DNA from: Vandiemenella viatica
Lineage: Eukaryota; Arthropoda; Insecta; Orthoptera; Morabidae
Direction: 5' to 3'
Assembly: GCA_031002005.1 (NCBI GenBank)
Contig: CM061914.1
Location: forward strand, 195,070,685-195,134,684
Length of the DNA: 64,000 nucleotides
Position numbers and translations under genes: made by a program. The stretch's first letter is position 1, and each line of letters starts with the position of its first letter. Below the pieces are notes generated by a model. The model was not told the DNA's origin and did not search any database. It saw nothing but the letters and a program-made list of their open reading frames with translations. Shown here one piece after another: positions 11,045 to 21,036 of this stretch.

Positions 11045-11590
11045 AAATTTTATAGAAGTTACTTTGGCACGGTACGATCGACGGTAACTTACACTAAATT
11101 TCAAAAAGTGTACCGCACTGTGCATAACAAAAATAATCCATTTGTTTAGGAGTACAACGTGAACAGTTTAATTACTGACGTATTTCGGCGTAACAGTACA
11201 AAGCAACATGAAATGCGATCACCATATAATTTCGGCGCTAGGTAAAGCTAATTCTAGACTGCGTAGGTTGATAGGTTGTATTTTGAACAGAAAATAGAGA
11301 GGAGACAGCTTATACTACTCAGTATAGTGCGTTCAGATTTAGGTTACTATTTGAAGTTTGGGATCCGTACCGCAACAGATTGATTGATGTGTAGAGAAAG
11401 TACAGAGAAGAGCCGCCAGATTCGTGACTGTTTATACTATGTAGTGCTTACGAAGGAGTCGCAGAATTCATACTGAAAGTGGGCTGGGATTGTCTGGCAG
11501 ACAGCGACGAAGATTTGGTTCGAATTTATTGGCAAACATCTGCTTCCATTTTCGAGTGCGATTAAATACATTGTCCTCCAACCTATTCAT
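11045..11590 (+). mobile_element. LINE remnant, same family as 5318-7205
   Basis: DNA-level similarity to the plus-strand copy at 6490-7020 is visible throughout: ACTTACACTAAATTTCAAAAAGTG, GTACAAAGCAACATGAAATG, GGTAAAGCTAATTCTAGACTGCG, AGAGAAGAGCCGCCAGATTCGTGAC and GTGGGCTGGGAT. All frames are broken, and it is cut off at a T-run near 11591 before the C-terminal motif. Confidence 0.75.
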
Positions 11591-11985
11591 TTTTTTTTTT
11601 TTTTAATTTAACTTAATTGCAATGGAGCACAGGCTCCGGTGGCAATTTCCCTATACACCCAACTTCCCCCTATCCTGCACCCACCTACATTTTCCCTCTA
11701 CAAATTTTAACTTTAAATTCTTTTAACGTTTTCAGTAAGTTATTCATCGTTCCCCTTGGTAACTCATTCCAATCCCCGACACCCTTACCTAAAAAAAGAA
11801 AATCTCCCCACACCCTTGTGCCTGAAATCGAGTGCCAGCTTGTGGTCATGGTCATCTTTTCCCCTCCATGAACTACTTTTCATACCTACTGCAATATCTT
11901 TCCAATGCTTCATCGCCAGTTTACGCCCTGTACACTCCATGAATCACAATGACATGAGAGATGGATTTAGAGCATTAAGATGACG
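11591..11985 (-). mobile_element. Unassigned LINE 3'-end remnant
   Basis: On the minus strand a broken frame reads GKGVGDWNELPRGT followed by an L-K-x-L-K-x-L-K run, the usual 'R-x-x-x-x-WN-x-LP' C-terminus of CR1-like LINEs, then a T/A-run at 11591-11605. It appears distinct from the LINE upstream. Confidence 0.35.
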
Positions 11986-12318
11986 CACTGATGCTTAAAT
12001 GCATTCTCTCTTCGCTCGGTCACTCAGGATTGCAATGCACGGAGCAGATATTTTTCTGCCAACCACAATTCCGTGAAGTTGCCGAGTTGCTGATTCCTTA
12101 CTTTATTTCCAGTGTTGCCACATGTTCGGAACGAATAACAGGTTGCAATCGGTTTCGACACGCTGCCAGTAATGGCCGCTTGAGTCGGAGCGATTGCTAG
12201 TAGTCAATGATATCGTTCCAAGTCCTGCTAACCTGCGTCTTATGAAATGCTACTTCAGTTTTTTGCTTGTGGTTAGTTTCCACTCAAGGAACAGTGCCCT
12301 TTATGAAGATGTGAGGGA
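11986..12318. other. No gene recognised
   Basis: Mixed-composition sequence without an identifiable feature. Confidence 0.4.
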
Positions 12319-12319
12319 C

Positions 12320-12557
12320 AACTCTAGCGAACGGTTAACGTTCTGGCCTCGTATTCGGGAGGACGCGGGATCGAATCCCCGTCCAGGCATCCAGATTTGG
12401 ATTTTTCCACGGTTTCCCCAAATCACTCCAGGCGAATGCCGGGATGCTTCCTTCAAAATGGCGACGGCCGAATTCCTTCCCGTTCCTTGTCCCAATCCCA
12501 TCCCGCCTCTACGCCTAATCAACGGCACGGTCATTAAAGCCCAAGCAACAACAAAAA
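12320..12557 (+). mobile_element. tRNA-derived SINE, family A
   Basis: Near full length: GTTCTGGCCTCGTATTCGGG, B-box region GATCGAATCCCCGTCC, CCAGATTTGG, TTTCCCCAAATCACTCCAGG, AATGCCGGGATGCTTCC, GGCCGAATTCCTTCCC, and an A-rich tail ending near 12557. The A-box end is partly eroded. Confidence 0.85.
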
Positions 12558-13660
12558 AGGCGACTGTTGCGCGCGTCACGAACTAAGGCGGCCCAGTTTA
12601 GCGAGGCTCTGGTCAGGTCGTCATCGCTGCGCCAGTAGCCAATCGGATTCAGTAACAATCCAGCTCTTGTGGATAACATTCCTGTCTCTCTGAAGGCGCG
12701 TTCCCACGATCCCTTTTAACGAAGACGGGACGGGACGAATACTCGACCACCATGGGAACAGGGCCGCCTCTGCTAGCGGAGACGAGACGCAGCTACCCAC
12801 TCTGTGTCGGTAAACCTCACAGGCGTGTGTAGCGGTGCGCTGTTGCCATCGGTTTGCAGCAGCGGTGCAATTAATAATCTTAAGTGTTTAGGTTGGCAAG
12901 ACACGTGATAATGGAAGAGAGGAGGAACATCTTTGGAACAATGGAACATTAGAACCGAGAGAGTTGGGTTATGACAGTTCGTGAAAAATAGTATTGAATT
13001 TAATGTATAAGAAAAGTGAAATGTTATTTAAGTGAAGTTCAAAAGTTAATGAATCAAATTCTAAAAACTATCTGCAATAAAAGAAAAGTAAAATAACTAC
13101 AATGAGATTATCGTATATTTTGTGGAAGCTGATCGAGATAAACAAATGTTAAAAGAACAGCTCAACTCATTAGTGATGTCTGTTTCCTCGTCAGCCGTAT
13201 ACATGGCGACAATGTGCTACAGCTATGAAAAGTAATCCCCGCTGCTCTGTCACTCACTTCAGTGAGCAACTGCGGAAAACTGGCCTACAGAAACACTGGA
13301 CTTAATAAGACGTCGTATTAAAAGTTCCAGTAACATATCTCACACAGTCCTCCGGGCAGGGGCCATATCGTCATTAGATCGAGCACATCGGAGCAAACTT
13401 GTTAAGTGGAATGTTGTCAGCTTGCAGTACGCCTGAGGTAGTTTCTCGTAGTGGAGTGGCGCCAGCTGGTTGCCTACTTTGTGGACTGCCAGAACCGGTA
13501 CTCCCCGGCAGCGAGAAAAACCTGTTACCGTAAAAATAACTCCACTAGGAAATCACCCGCTCATCATCCTTGGACCAGTATCGCACAAATAGCAGAACCT
13601 CTACTAACTACTCAGTTAACAGACTAATCTGCTAAACCTGATCTGATCACTACATAATAC
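12558..13660. other. No gene recognised; possible DNA-transposon end
   Basis: AAGGCGCGTTCCCACGATCCC near 12693 resembles a Harbinger-style terminus, but no matching right end was found. 12960-13160 is AT-rich with short frames only. Confidence 0.3.
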
Positions 13661-13664
13661 CTAC

Positions 13665-13755
13665 CAGCGGCAGTGCAGCACCGTATTTCCCTAATCTTAT
13701 CTATCCTGTCATTCAGAGTACGTTGGTGAAAGAAATATTTCGCTTGCAATGACAG
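13665..13755 (-). mobile_element. LINE 3' fragment, same family as 5318-7205
   Basis: CAGTGCAGCACCGTATTTCCCTAATCTTATCTATCCTGTCATTC matches the antisense of the RCRTDSYMNSFFP region in the other copies; it ends where the mariner-derived MITE begins. Confidence 0.7.
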
Positions 13756-13765
13756 ACTCAATATA

Positions 13766-14303
13766 CAGGGTGATTAAAAAAAAACGTGGACAAAATGACA
13801 TGGTAGATCTGTCATACAATAAGGATCAAAAATCTCATAGGAACAGAGGGTCGTAAACGCCTGTAGATGGCGCTAGAGCCGCGAGAGGGCGTTTGCTTTA
13901 CAAACACGGTTCCTTGGATTTTTTCTTGTGGGGATTTTTAAAAGGACTGTTGAAACGCCGGAAGACTTGGTAGGAAGAATCGTTGCGGCAGCCGGATGTG
14001 TTCGAGATACACCTGGTATCTTTGAGAAGGTGTGCCGTTCCCTGCAATTGAGATGTCGGGCTTGTCTCGATGCATCTGCTGTAGGCCTAACATTTGGCTT
14101 GCATTAGTCCCATGTGAGTAAGTAATTGTCAATAAAATGAACTGTAATGGTTTTGTTTCTTCTCTTTGTGTCAGTATTATTTTAGACGCCCTGTAGCGAC
14201 TCCGGATCGCAGTTGCTAACCCTCTGTTCCTATGCGATTTTTGCTTCTTATTGTATGACTGATCTACCATGTCATTTTGTCCACGTTATTTTGAATCACC
14301 CTG
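13766..14303 (+). mobile_element. Mariner-derived MITE with long terminal inverted repeats
   Basis: Terminal inverted repeats of about 85 bases begin CAGGGTGATT on both ends and share ACGTGGACAAAATGACATGG, CATACAATAAG and CATAGGAACAGAGGG. Flanking TA on each side (13764-13765 and 14304-14305) is the Tc1/mariner target duplication. The interior retains about 180 bases of transposase C-terminus (FFLWGFLKG followed by broken frame), so it is an internal-deletion derivative of an autonomous element. Confidence 0.8.
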
Positions 14304-14640
14304 TATGTGTAAGCCACGTCTTCTGTCTTGCAAGACTCCAAGCCCAATATCCGTGTCTATTCTCTTGTAATACTGTAACTGTGTCAGGCCATCACTAATC
14401 GTGACCGGAAATAATTTATTTCGAGTAAAATACGCAATTCGTCGACGTGATCGGCCTTACGCGTATTTTTCAAATAAGTTGGCAACACTGCATGTAGGCG
14501 AGTGGTTAAGTGAGTTTCGTAGTTCACATTATTGACGTGTCGTCTGTAGCAGTCAGCTGCGTTTTCTGTCATTCCTGTGAGTTCACACATTGGCGCGCCA
14601 ACTGCGCTGGTTCGCTGGTTACCGTGATGTTCCACGAGGT
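14304..14640. other. No gene recognised
   Basis: Short frames only. Confidence 0.4.
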
Positions 14641-14642
14641 TA

Positions 14643-14865
14643 GGGGCGTCCAATAATTACGTGAGGTGAAATAGGGGGGGGGGGGGTCCGGCGAAATCTC
14701 ACGAAACCTCACGAGAGGGGAGTGGGGGAGAGGGTCAACCGAAATCTCACGTGAGGCTTTGAAATTCTTGTAGGACTGTATGAAAAGTGAGGGTGGGGGT
14801 GGTGGAAGCATCAGATCAGACCTTAAAAAAAAGCTCTCAAAAAGTTACGATGTCGATTTAATAGG
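14643..14865 (+). mobile_element. PIF/Harbinger-like MITE, right end lost
   Basis: Begins GGGGCGTCCAATAATTACGTGAGGTGAAATAGGG directly after TTA. It shows the family's internal phrases (GAAATCTCACG, TTCTTGTAGGACTGTA) and G-runs. The right inverted end is missing or altered. Confidence 0.65.
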
Positions 14866-15234
14866 TGAGTCGTGGAAGAGGAACGAACTGAAAAGACGCG
14901 ACATGTCACTGTGCTCCTCGTTACGCGGGGCCGAGTGTTGATCCTTGTGGCAGAACACGCCGCGACCTTTAGGCCGCTGCCAGTGACGTAATGGTCTGCA
15001 GAGGCTGGCTCTCTGCTCGGCGCACCCTTTGATTCTCCTCAAACGATCTCCTCTTCCTCCACTTGTCACACGCTCCGCTTTCTATTTTTACGCATCTTTG
15101 AGCGCCGTCACGCATCGAATCACTGTAGCAGTTAGATACGTCTTCTACTGGACGCTATAATTGTATTATGCAATTATATATAATGTAGAAGATGCTCAGT
15201 TTATGATGAAACTGTGTTTTAGTAACAGTTTTTA
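14866..15234. other. No gene recognised
   Basis: No supported feature in this spacer. Confidence 0.4.
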
Positions 15235-15463
15235 CGCCATAAACTTCTTGAACGCTTTTAATATTTTTGCGGCTCGCGAGATTCATCACACTTTTACAAA
15301 ATATGTTTATTTTATAGTGGCCAAAGTAGTGAAAACCAATGTATTAATAAATATATTATTTGTGCATCAATATTTATTTCATTTATATTTATATATTTTT
15401 ATATATCATTTTTAGTGTTATATATTTTTTAAAATATGAGTTTAGTATCACGATTATATTATA

Positions 15464-16699
15464 CGAGGCTTGTCTAAAAAGTATCCGGCCTTAATTTTTC
15501 CCGCGTAAAGAAGTGATTCTAAGGCGGCGCCACATTGCACGGTGGAAGGAGTAACCTTACTGCGCAGTCGGATTTCGTTGTCTCGCAAGATGACTGAACG
15601 GATTGAGCAAAGATACTGCATCAAATTCTGTCAAAAGCTTGGTGATTCTCAAAGCCAAACAATTCGTAAGATTCAGCACGTGTTTGGAGAAGATGCGATT
15701 GGTGTAACACAAATTAAGGAGTGGTTTAACCGATTCAAAAGATGGCCGCACATCAGCGGAGAGTGAGCAGCGTTGTAGCAGGCCCCAAACTGCTCGGAGT
15801 GCAGCTAATGTTGAGAGGGTGCGAAATTTGGTGATGGCAGATCGTCGTTTGACAGTGCGGGAGATTGCAGAAGAGGTTGGAGTGAGTAAAGATTCTGCAC
15901 ATGCAATTTTGCGTGAAGATTTGAACATGAACCGAGTGGCTGCGAAATTCGTACCCAAGTTGTTGTCGCCGGAACAAAAAGACCTCCGTTTTGACGTTGC
16001 ACAGGACCTTCTGGACACCGCCAACACTGATCCTGGATTTCTGAACACCGTGGTAACTGGAGATGCGTCATGGGTGTACGGGTAAGACCCAGAAACAAAA
16101 AGACAGTCGTCGCAATGGAAGCATTCCGATTCTCCGAGGCCGAAGAAAGCACGGCAGGTCATGCTGACTGTTTTCTTTGATGTCCGAGGAATTGTGCATC
16201 ACGAATACGCATCAGAAGGACGAACAGTGACAAAGGAGTACTATCAAGATGTTCTCCGGCGACTCCGTGACGCAGTTCGGCGCAAAAGACCAGACATGTG
16301 GAAGGCGAACAACTGGCGCTTGCCTCATGACAACGCCCCTGCACATTCATCCCAATTGATCAACACTTTCTTAGCCAAACATGGAATTACAACCGTTCGC
16401 CAACCTCCCTACTCTCCAGACCTGGCTCCTTGCGACTTCTGGTCGTTTCCAAAATTGAAGATGCCACTGAAAGGAACCCGTTTTCCGAGTAGAGAAGAGA
16501 TAATGCGGAATGCGACAACGGAGCTGAACACCATTCCAAAAGAAGACTTCCAGAGGTGTTTCCAGCAGTGGAAGGATCGGTGGGCTAAGTGTGTACAAGC
16601 ACAAGGGGCCTACTTTGAAGGGGATTAGGGTCCTAACTCCGTCAGGTATTCGAAATATTTTTTCTGGCCAAAGGTCGGATACTTTTTAGACAGCCCTCG
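15464..16699 (+). mobile_element. Mariner transposon, near full length
   Basis: Inverted ends CGAGGCTTGTCTAAAAAGTATCCG (left) and CGGATACTTTTTAGACAGCCCTCG (right) are flanked by TA on both sides. The length of 1236 bases is close to the usual ~1.3 kb. It carries a transposase reading frame with one frame shift and one nonsense codon. The insertion lies inside a hAT MITE, so it is younger than that element. Confidence 0.9.
15590..16628 (+). pseudogene. Mariner DD34D transposase, disabled
   Basis: Product would be about 345 residues, the normal size, catalysing cut-and-paste transposition at TA. The N-terminal half has the paired helix-turn-helix region (WFNRFK; LTVREIAEEVGVSKDSAHAI). Catalytic residues are the Asp of TGDASWVYG, the Asp of HDNAPAH, and 34 residues later the Asp of LAPCD, giving DD34D. 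The C-terminus ends CVQAQGAYFEGD. Two breaks are visible: a frame change in the A-run at about 15740 (after WFNRF), and an in-frame TAA at 16083-16085 directly after WVYG. I chose the ATG at 15590 because MTERIEQRYCIKFC matches the usual mariner start better than the upstream ATG at 15542. Not functional as it stands. Confidence 0.9.
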
Positions 16700-16905
16700 T
16701 ATATGTTTACATGTAAGATTAAGAATAAACATACTAATAATAACTCGTTGTTTCAATTTTTCACTCCAAAAATAAAATCTATAGTGGATGTAAATCTAAT
16801 ATGGGGATATATAATTTTACATGCGGCCCGCGGAGTTATGACGCATTTCCAAAGTGGGCCGCAAGATCATTTTGGTTGGCCACCCGTGGGCTAGGTGATT
16901 TGGGT

Positions 16906-17584
16906 TTGTAGGCAATGTGGCAGAGTTGGGTACGGCGTGTGTACTTGTTAATTCTTTTATGGAGGCAGTCTAGCTCAGTGTGATGGCTCACATGTTAGGG
17001 AGGGGGTGGGACGATGACTTCCCGTGGAGTGATGGCAGTGGAGGTAGTGGCTGTCCTGTGCAGTGTTTTTGAGGGTGTCTCGCTGGCTGACTGCCGGGGT
17101 GACGCCACTGTAGACCGCCCCCGTGTCGAAACACAGCTGATTGCAGCCTGCGTCCCGCCCGCTGATTAGAGCGCTCCCATCCCAAATCCAAACGGGGACG
17201 CGCGGAAACACGACACACTTACAGCGGCCTCCAGCGGGGAAAACAGACAGGAGGTAGGTTAAGTGCGGGAGGAAGTCATTACCCAAGACATGGAAAGTGT
17301 AAATATGTTGCCTACTAAACCAAACTGGGCACGGCGCACTGTATAACCAGCAGAGAGAAAGGTTGCAGAATCGTTTAACTATTCGAGAGGGTGAAGAGAC
17401 GATTTACGGGCGAAGTGAGCGATTAGATTACAAAACGTTGGTAAGACCATTGTGGGTATAATGTTATGCACTAAGATTACGACGGCAGACCAACTGAAGG
17501 TTGCCCTGGACACAGGCCATGGAGGTGAGAGGATCAATCATATATATATATATGTGTGTGTGTGTATGTATTACACATTGAAAG
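16906..17584. other. No gene recognised; short TA/TG microsatellite
   Basis: Mixed sequence with no convincing frame. A (TA)n(TG)n microsatellite is at 17540-17567. Confidence 0.5.
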
Positions 17585-18655
17585 GGAAAGAGATTGTTAC
17601 ATAATTTTCATAGACCTGGAAAAGGCTTTTGACAGAGTACAATGGGCGAAGTTAATGACGATTCTAAAAAATAAAGGCATTGATTAGAAGGAAATTATAC
17701 ATCGAGCAAAGAGTGAGAGTGGGGAATGATCTTACAGAAGAGGGAAAGATTGGAAGAGGTGTAAGACAGGGATGTTGTTTGTCACCCATATTATTTAACA
17801 TATATTTGGAGGAAATTATGAAAAGAAGTTTAAGAGGTAAAGGAGGTGTATGCATGGGTGGATGTAGGATTAGCTGCGTAAGGTTTGCTGATGACATGGT
17901 TTTGCTGGCAGAAAGTGTCAAGATACTCAGAAGAATGTTAGAGACTTTAGACAAAGGGTGTGAGGAATTGGGAATGAGAATCAATAGGACTAAAACTAGA
18001 TGTATGATGGTGGGAAAGAGTAAGAAAGAAATGATGAGGAGAAATAATTGAACAAGTGGAGTCCTTTAAATACTCGTTTTTCGGGAGTATTGTGAGTGGT
18101 GATATGAGCTGCAAGAAGGAGGTAAAAACTAGAATAGCAATGGCAAAGGAAGCTGTCAATAGAAAGAAATATTTACTATGCGGAAGGCCGAATAAAAACC
18201 TGAGGAAAAAATTAGCTAAATGTTTTGTATGGAGCGTAGGGCTGTATGGAGTAGAAACATGGACGCTACGCAAAGAAGATCTAAAGAGGTTGGAAGCTTT
18301 TGAAATGTAGGTATGGAGAAGGATTGAGAAAATAAGTTGGAAGGACAAAGTAAGGAATGAGGAAGTGCTGGAACGAATAGGAGAGAAAAGGTCACTCATA
18401 AAAAACAAGGAACAGAAAAAGAACTGGATTGGGCATGTGCCGAGGATCGAATGCCTGTTTAAAACTGCTCTGGAGGGGACTGTAAACGAAGAGAAGAGGT
18501 CGGCGAAGGATGAAAATGGTGGATGATACATTGATAAAATGGAGATGCATAGAAACTAAGAGAATGGCGGAACAGAGGGAGGCGTGGAGGGCTGTCACTG
18601 TGCGTGGACCTGCTGTATAGCAGAGAACCCTTGGTGATGAGATATATATATAGAG
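17585..18655 (+). mobile_element. Non-LTR retrotransposon remnant (distinct family)
   Basis: Reverse transcriptase and its C-terminal part are readable: IDLEKAFDRVQW (about 17609), GVRQGCCLSPILFNIYLEE and FADDMVLLAES (frame 17680-18051), then FGSIVSGD, RIAMAKEA, LYGVETWTLRKEDLKRLEAFEM (frame 18056-18310) and further downstream WIGHVPR. This is the LINE type that automatic annotation often labels 'craniofacial development protein 2-like'. The 5' part is missing and at least three frame breaks are present. It ends near an ATATATATAGAGAGAG run at 18643-18662. Confidence 0.8.
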
Positions 18656-18659
18656 AGAG

Positions 18660-19425
18660 ACGAGAGTTTCCCTATATTTCACTTTTCAGCCACCACTACC
18701 TAGCACAGATCACTGGTCTTTGTGTGTGGTAGTAGCATGGAGTTTCTTGTCGTGCACAATGTTGGCCGAATGCCGTTAGCTACGGGGGTGTGGGAGGTAT
18801 GGCGGTTAAAGGTGGTCGATTTTGGGCATTTTCGTATTTCGACCATAGACTTGTGGTCCCTATACTTCTCTTTCCTGCCATAACTACATACCGTGGAACA
18901 TTGGTGTTTGTGTGTGGTAGTAGCATAGTCTCCCATCGTGCACTATGGTGGTTAGATGTCGGTAGCTGTTGGGGTGTGGTAGATATGGTGGTTGAATGTT
19001 GTCGATCAAGGACATTTTCGTAATTCGGCGAAAAACATGTCTGTCCGTGTGTGGCAGTAGCATCGAGTAAGCTATCCCATCGTGCACTATGGTGGTTAGA
19101 TTTCGGTAGCTGTCAATCAAAATTCACCGAGCGTGGTGGTGTAACGGATAGCGTTCTGGCCTCGCATTCGGGAGGACGGCGGTTCGAATCCCCGTCCGGG
19201 CATCCAGATTTGGGTTTTCCATGGTTTCCCCAAATCACTCCAGGTGAATGCCGGGATGCTTCCTTCAAAAAGGCCATGGCCAAATTCCTTCCCATTCCTT
19301 GCCCCCATCCTTTCCCGTCTCTAAAGACCACGTTGTTAAAAAGGGACGTTAAACTGTTACAAAAAAAAAAAAAAATCAAAATTCGTTACAACCACGATCG
19401 AAGTCGTGGGCACCAGCTAGTATGG
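18660..19425. repeat. Tandem array related to 1-1330, with element terminus
   Basis: About two and a half ~180-base units share TTTGTGTGTGGTAGTAGCAT, CACTATGGTGGTTAGATGTCGGTAGCT and ATATGGTGGTTGAA with the array at the window start. Past the SINE the sequence ends CGAAGTCGTGGGCACCAGCTAGTAT, close to the end of the first array (CGAAGTTTTGGGTACCAGCTA) and to the terminus at 2115-2137. The tandem units are therefore probably internal to a dispersed element. Confidence 0.75.
19126..19373 (+). mobile_element. tRNA-derived SINE, family A, full length with target duplications
   Basis: Starts ACCGAGCGTGGTGGTGTAACGG (A-box TGGTGTAACGGATAGCG) and has the B box GGTTCGAATCC at 19181-19191. It continues through a 3' part to TTAAACTGTTAC plus a 14-A tail. 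It is flanked by perfect 11-base duplications AATCAAAATTC at 19115-19125 and 19374-19384, proof of target-primed insertion. Pol III transcription from the internal A and B boxes is expected. This is the reference copy for family A here. Confidence 0.95.
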
Positions 19426-19965
19426 AATAAAATTAAATGCCAAGAAGAGTCAGATTAGCAAGTAAACACGTAAAAAGAAAAACTACTAAATTATACGCTG
19501 GGGAAGGAATTTGTTGTTGAGGAGTTGAAATGTAAATATCTGGAACGACATTTGATAACAAACTGAACTGGGCAGGTGGTAGGAAAAGGTTACAAAATCC
19601 TTGATTTATTGGACACAGTTATGTACCAGACATGTGAAGAAACAGAGATACAAAACCTAGCAGAAGCCACTCTTTCGGACGACACACAAGAGGCTTGCTA
19701 TACCAAGTATTCGGCGCTATTAACGAAAGCCTAGGCATGCAAGTGTCGCTAATTCACCCAAACCTTTAACGGGTCTCATTCCCTATCTACTAGTGGTTCG
19801 ACCATAAACTGCTTAATCTCATACCGTAGCAGGTTTACGCTAATGTCTTTTATCAAAATTTAACAGCTGTTTTTTTTTTTACCTGTTAACCGTTGATGGA
19901 AAAACTGATGAATTATGACGAATTCATATTTTTTAAGACACGTTCAGAATATCGGATATATACGT
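19426..19965. other. No gene recognised
   Basis: No supported feature; a T-run at 19869-19880. Confidence 0.4.
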
Positions 19966-19969
19966 ATAG

Positions 19970-19995
19970 AGTGTGTGTGTGTGTGTGTGTGTGTT

Positions 19996-20035
<40 letters not shown>
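19970..20035. repeat. (GT)n microsatellite
   Basis: About 65 bases of GT with occasional TTTGTG interruptions. Confidence 0.95.
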
Positions 20036-20084
20036 TATATGCGACGCATAAAATTAAATATAGAATTGCGTTCGTACAAAGAAA

Positions 20085-20665
20085 AAAAAATATGGAATTT
20101 GTCCTTAAAATTGATACTCCAAAAAATGTCGATTTTTGGTATATCGAGAGTAAAAATATCGATTGTTTTACGGAAAAATGTCGATATTTTGATACATCGA
20201 TATATTTTACCCAAGCCTACTCTGTGGTGACTGCTCTGCGGGGACCTACAGCTTTACGCAGAATCCTAACCACGCCACGCAGCGTTGAAGGGTATTGCAC
20301 ATGAGCAAAGCTAAGCGCTACCAGAGCAGGTGGTCAGTTTTACGGCCCGTAAAAATGGCAGCCGACTCCGGGATCGGTTTTTCGCGAGGTGATCTACCTT
20401 GGCCGGTGCCGTGATCTCGGGTAATGTCGTGGGTTTGGTTACTTAACAATCCAGCCGCCACAAGCGCCACGGCCGACCGCCTCCAAACACGGACCAGTGA
20501 CGTCACAGCCAGTAACCCGCACTCGGAATATCGCCGGGTATAGCACCGGTGGTTATCGCCAGCGATCACGACTAGGTCAATCGATAATATTTGTGAAGAA
20601 ATATCGATACTTTTAAATGGTCGATACGATAACATCGAAATGGTGCTGTGAAATATCGAAAACTA
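20085..20665. repeat. TATCGAT-rich sequence, probable hAT-related ends
   Basis: Two clusters (20125-20205 and 20577-20660) are dense in ATCGAT and ATATCGA words and flank a GC-richer block. Similar words are packed at 21650-21790. Such sequence is common in subterminal regions of some insect hAT elements. No terminal repeat could be fixed. Confidence 0.4.
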
Positions 20666-20797
20666 CATACCCCTTCACGCAAAAAAAAAAAAAATCCTTC
20701 GGATTAATGTATGGGTGAAAGGAACCAAACTTGGCTTTACTAAACTCTGATTTAGCTCAATATGTTGCGTTACGATTGCGTTCGTTAGTTCTTGTTT

Positions 20798-21036
20798 ACC
20801 GAGCGTGGTGGTGTAACGGCTAGCGTTCTGGCCTCGCATTCGGGAGGACGGCGGTTCGAATCCCCGTCCGGGCATCGAGATTTGGTTTCCCCAAATCACT
20901 CTAGGCGAATGCCGGGATGCTTCCTTCAAAAGGCCATGGCCGAATTCCTTCCCATTCCTTGACCCCCCCCCCTCCCCCCATCCTTTCCCGTCTCTAAAGA
21001 CATCGCTGTTAGAGAGACGTTAAGCAGGTAAAAAAA
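20798..21036 (+). mobile_element. tRNA-derived SINE, family A, full length
   Basis: ACCGAGCGTGGTGGTGTAACGGCTAGCG through TTAAGCAGGTAAAAAAA. Target duplications AGTTCTTGTTT (20787-20797) and AGTTTTTGTTT (21037-21047) differ at one base. It carries a long C-run at 20963-20979 and is inserted within hAT-related sequence. Confidence 0.9.

Larger units (their letters stand above)
15235..16905 (-). mobile_element. hAT MITE split by a mariner insertion
   Basis: 15245-15463 and 16700-16905 together align, in reverse orientation, with the hAT MITE at 7404-7718. Shared phrases are CTTGAACG, CGAGATTCA(T/C)CACAC, TTTTAGTGTTATAT, GTTTAGTATCA, TGTTTACATGTAAG, TTTTTCACTCCAAAA, TATAGTGG and GGTTGGCCACCC. 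Relative to that copy there is extra AT-rich sequence at 15295-15380. The join of the halves at TA coincides exactly with the mariner ends. Confidence 0.7.

Noticed and set aside
15557..16604. Minus-strand frames up to 201 codons across the mariner
   Set aside because: The plus strand has clear DD34D transposase motifs; the minus-strand frames have none.
19126..19200. tRNA gene
   Set aside because: It is the tRNA-like head of a SINE with target duplications and a poly(A)-type tail.
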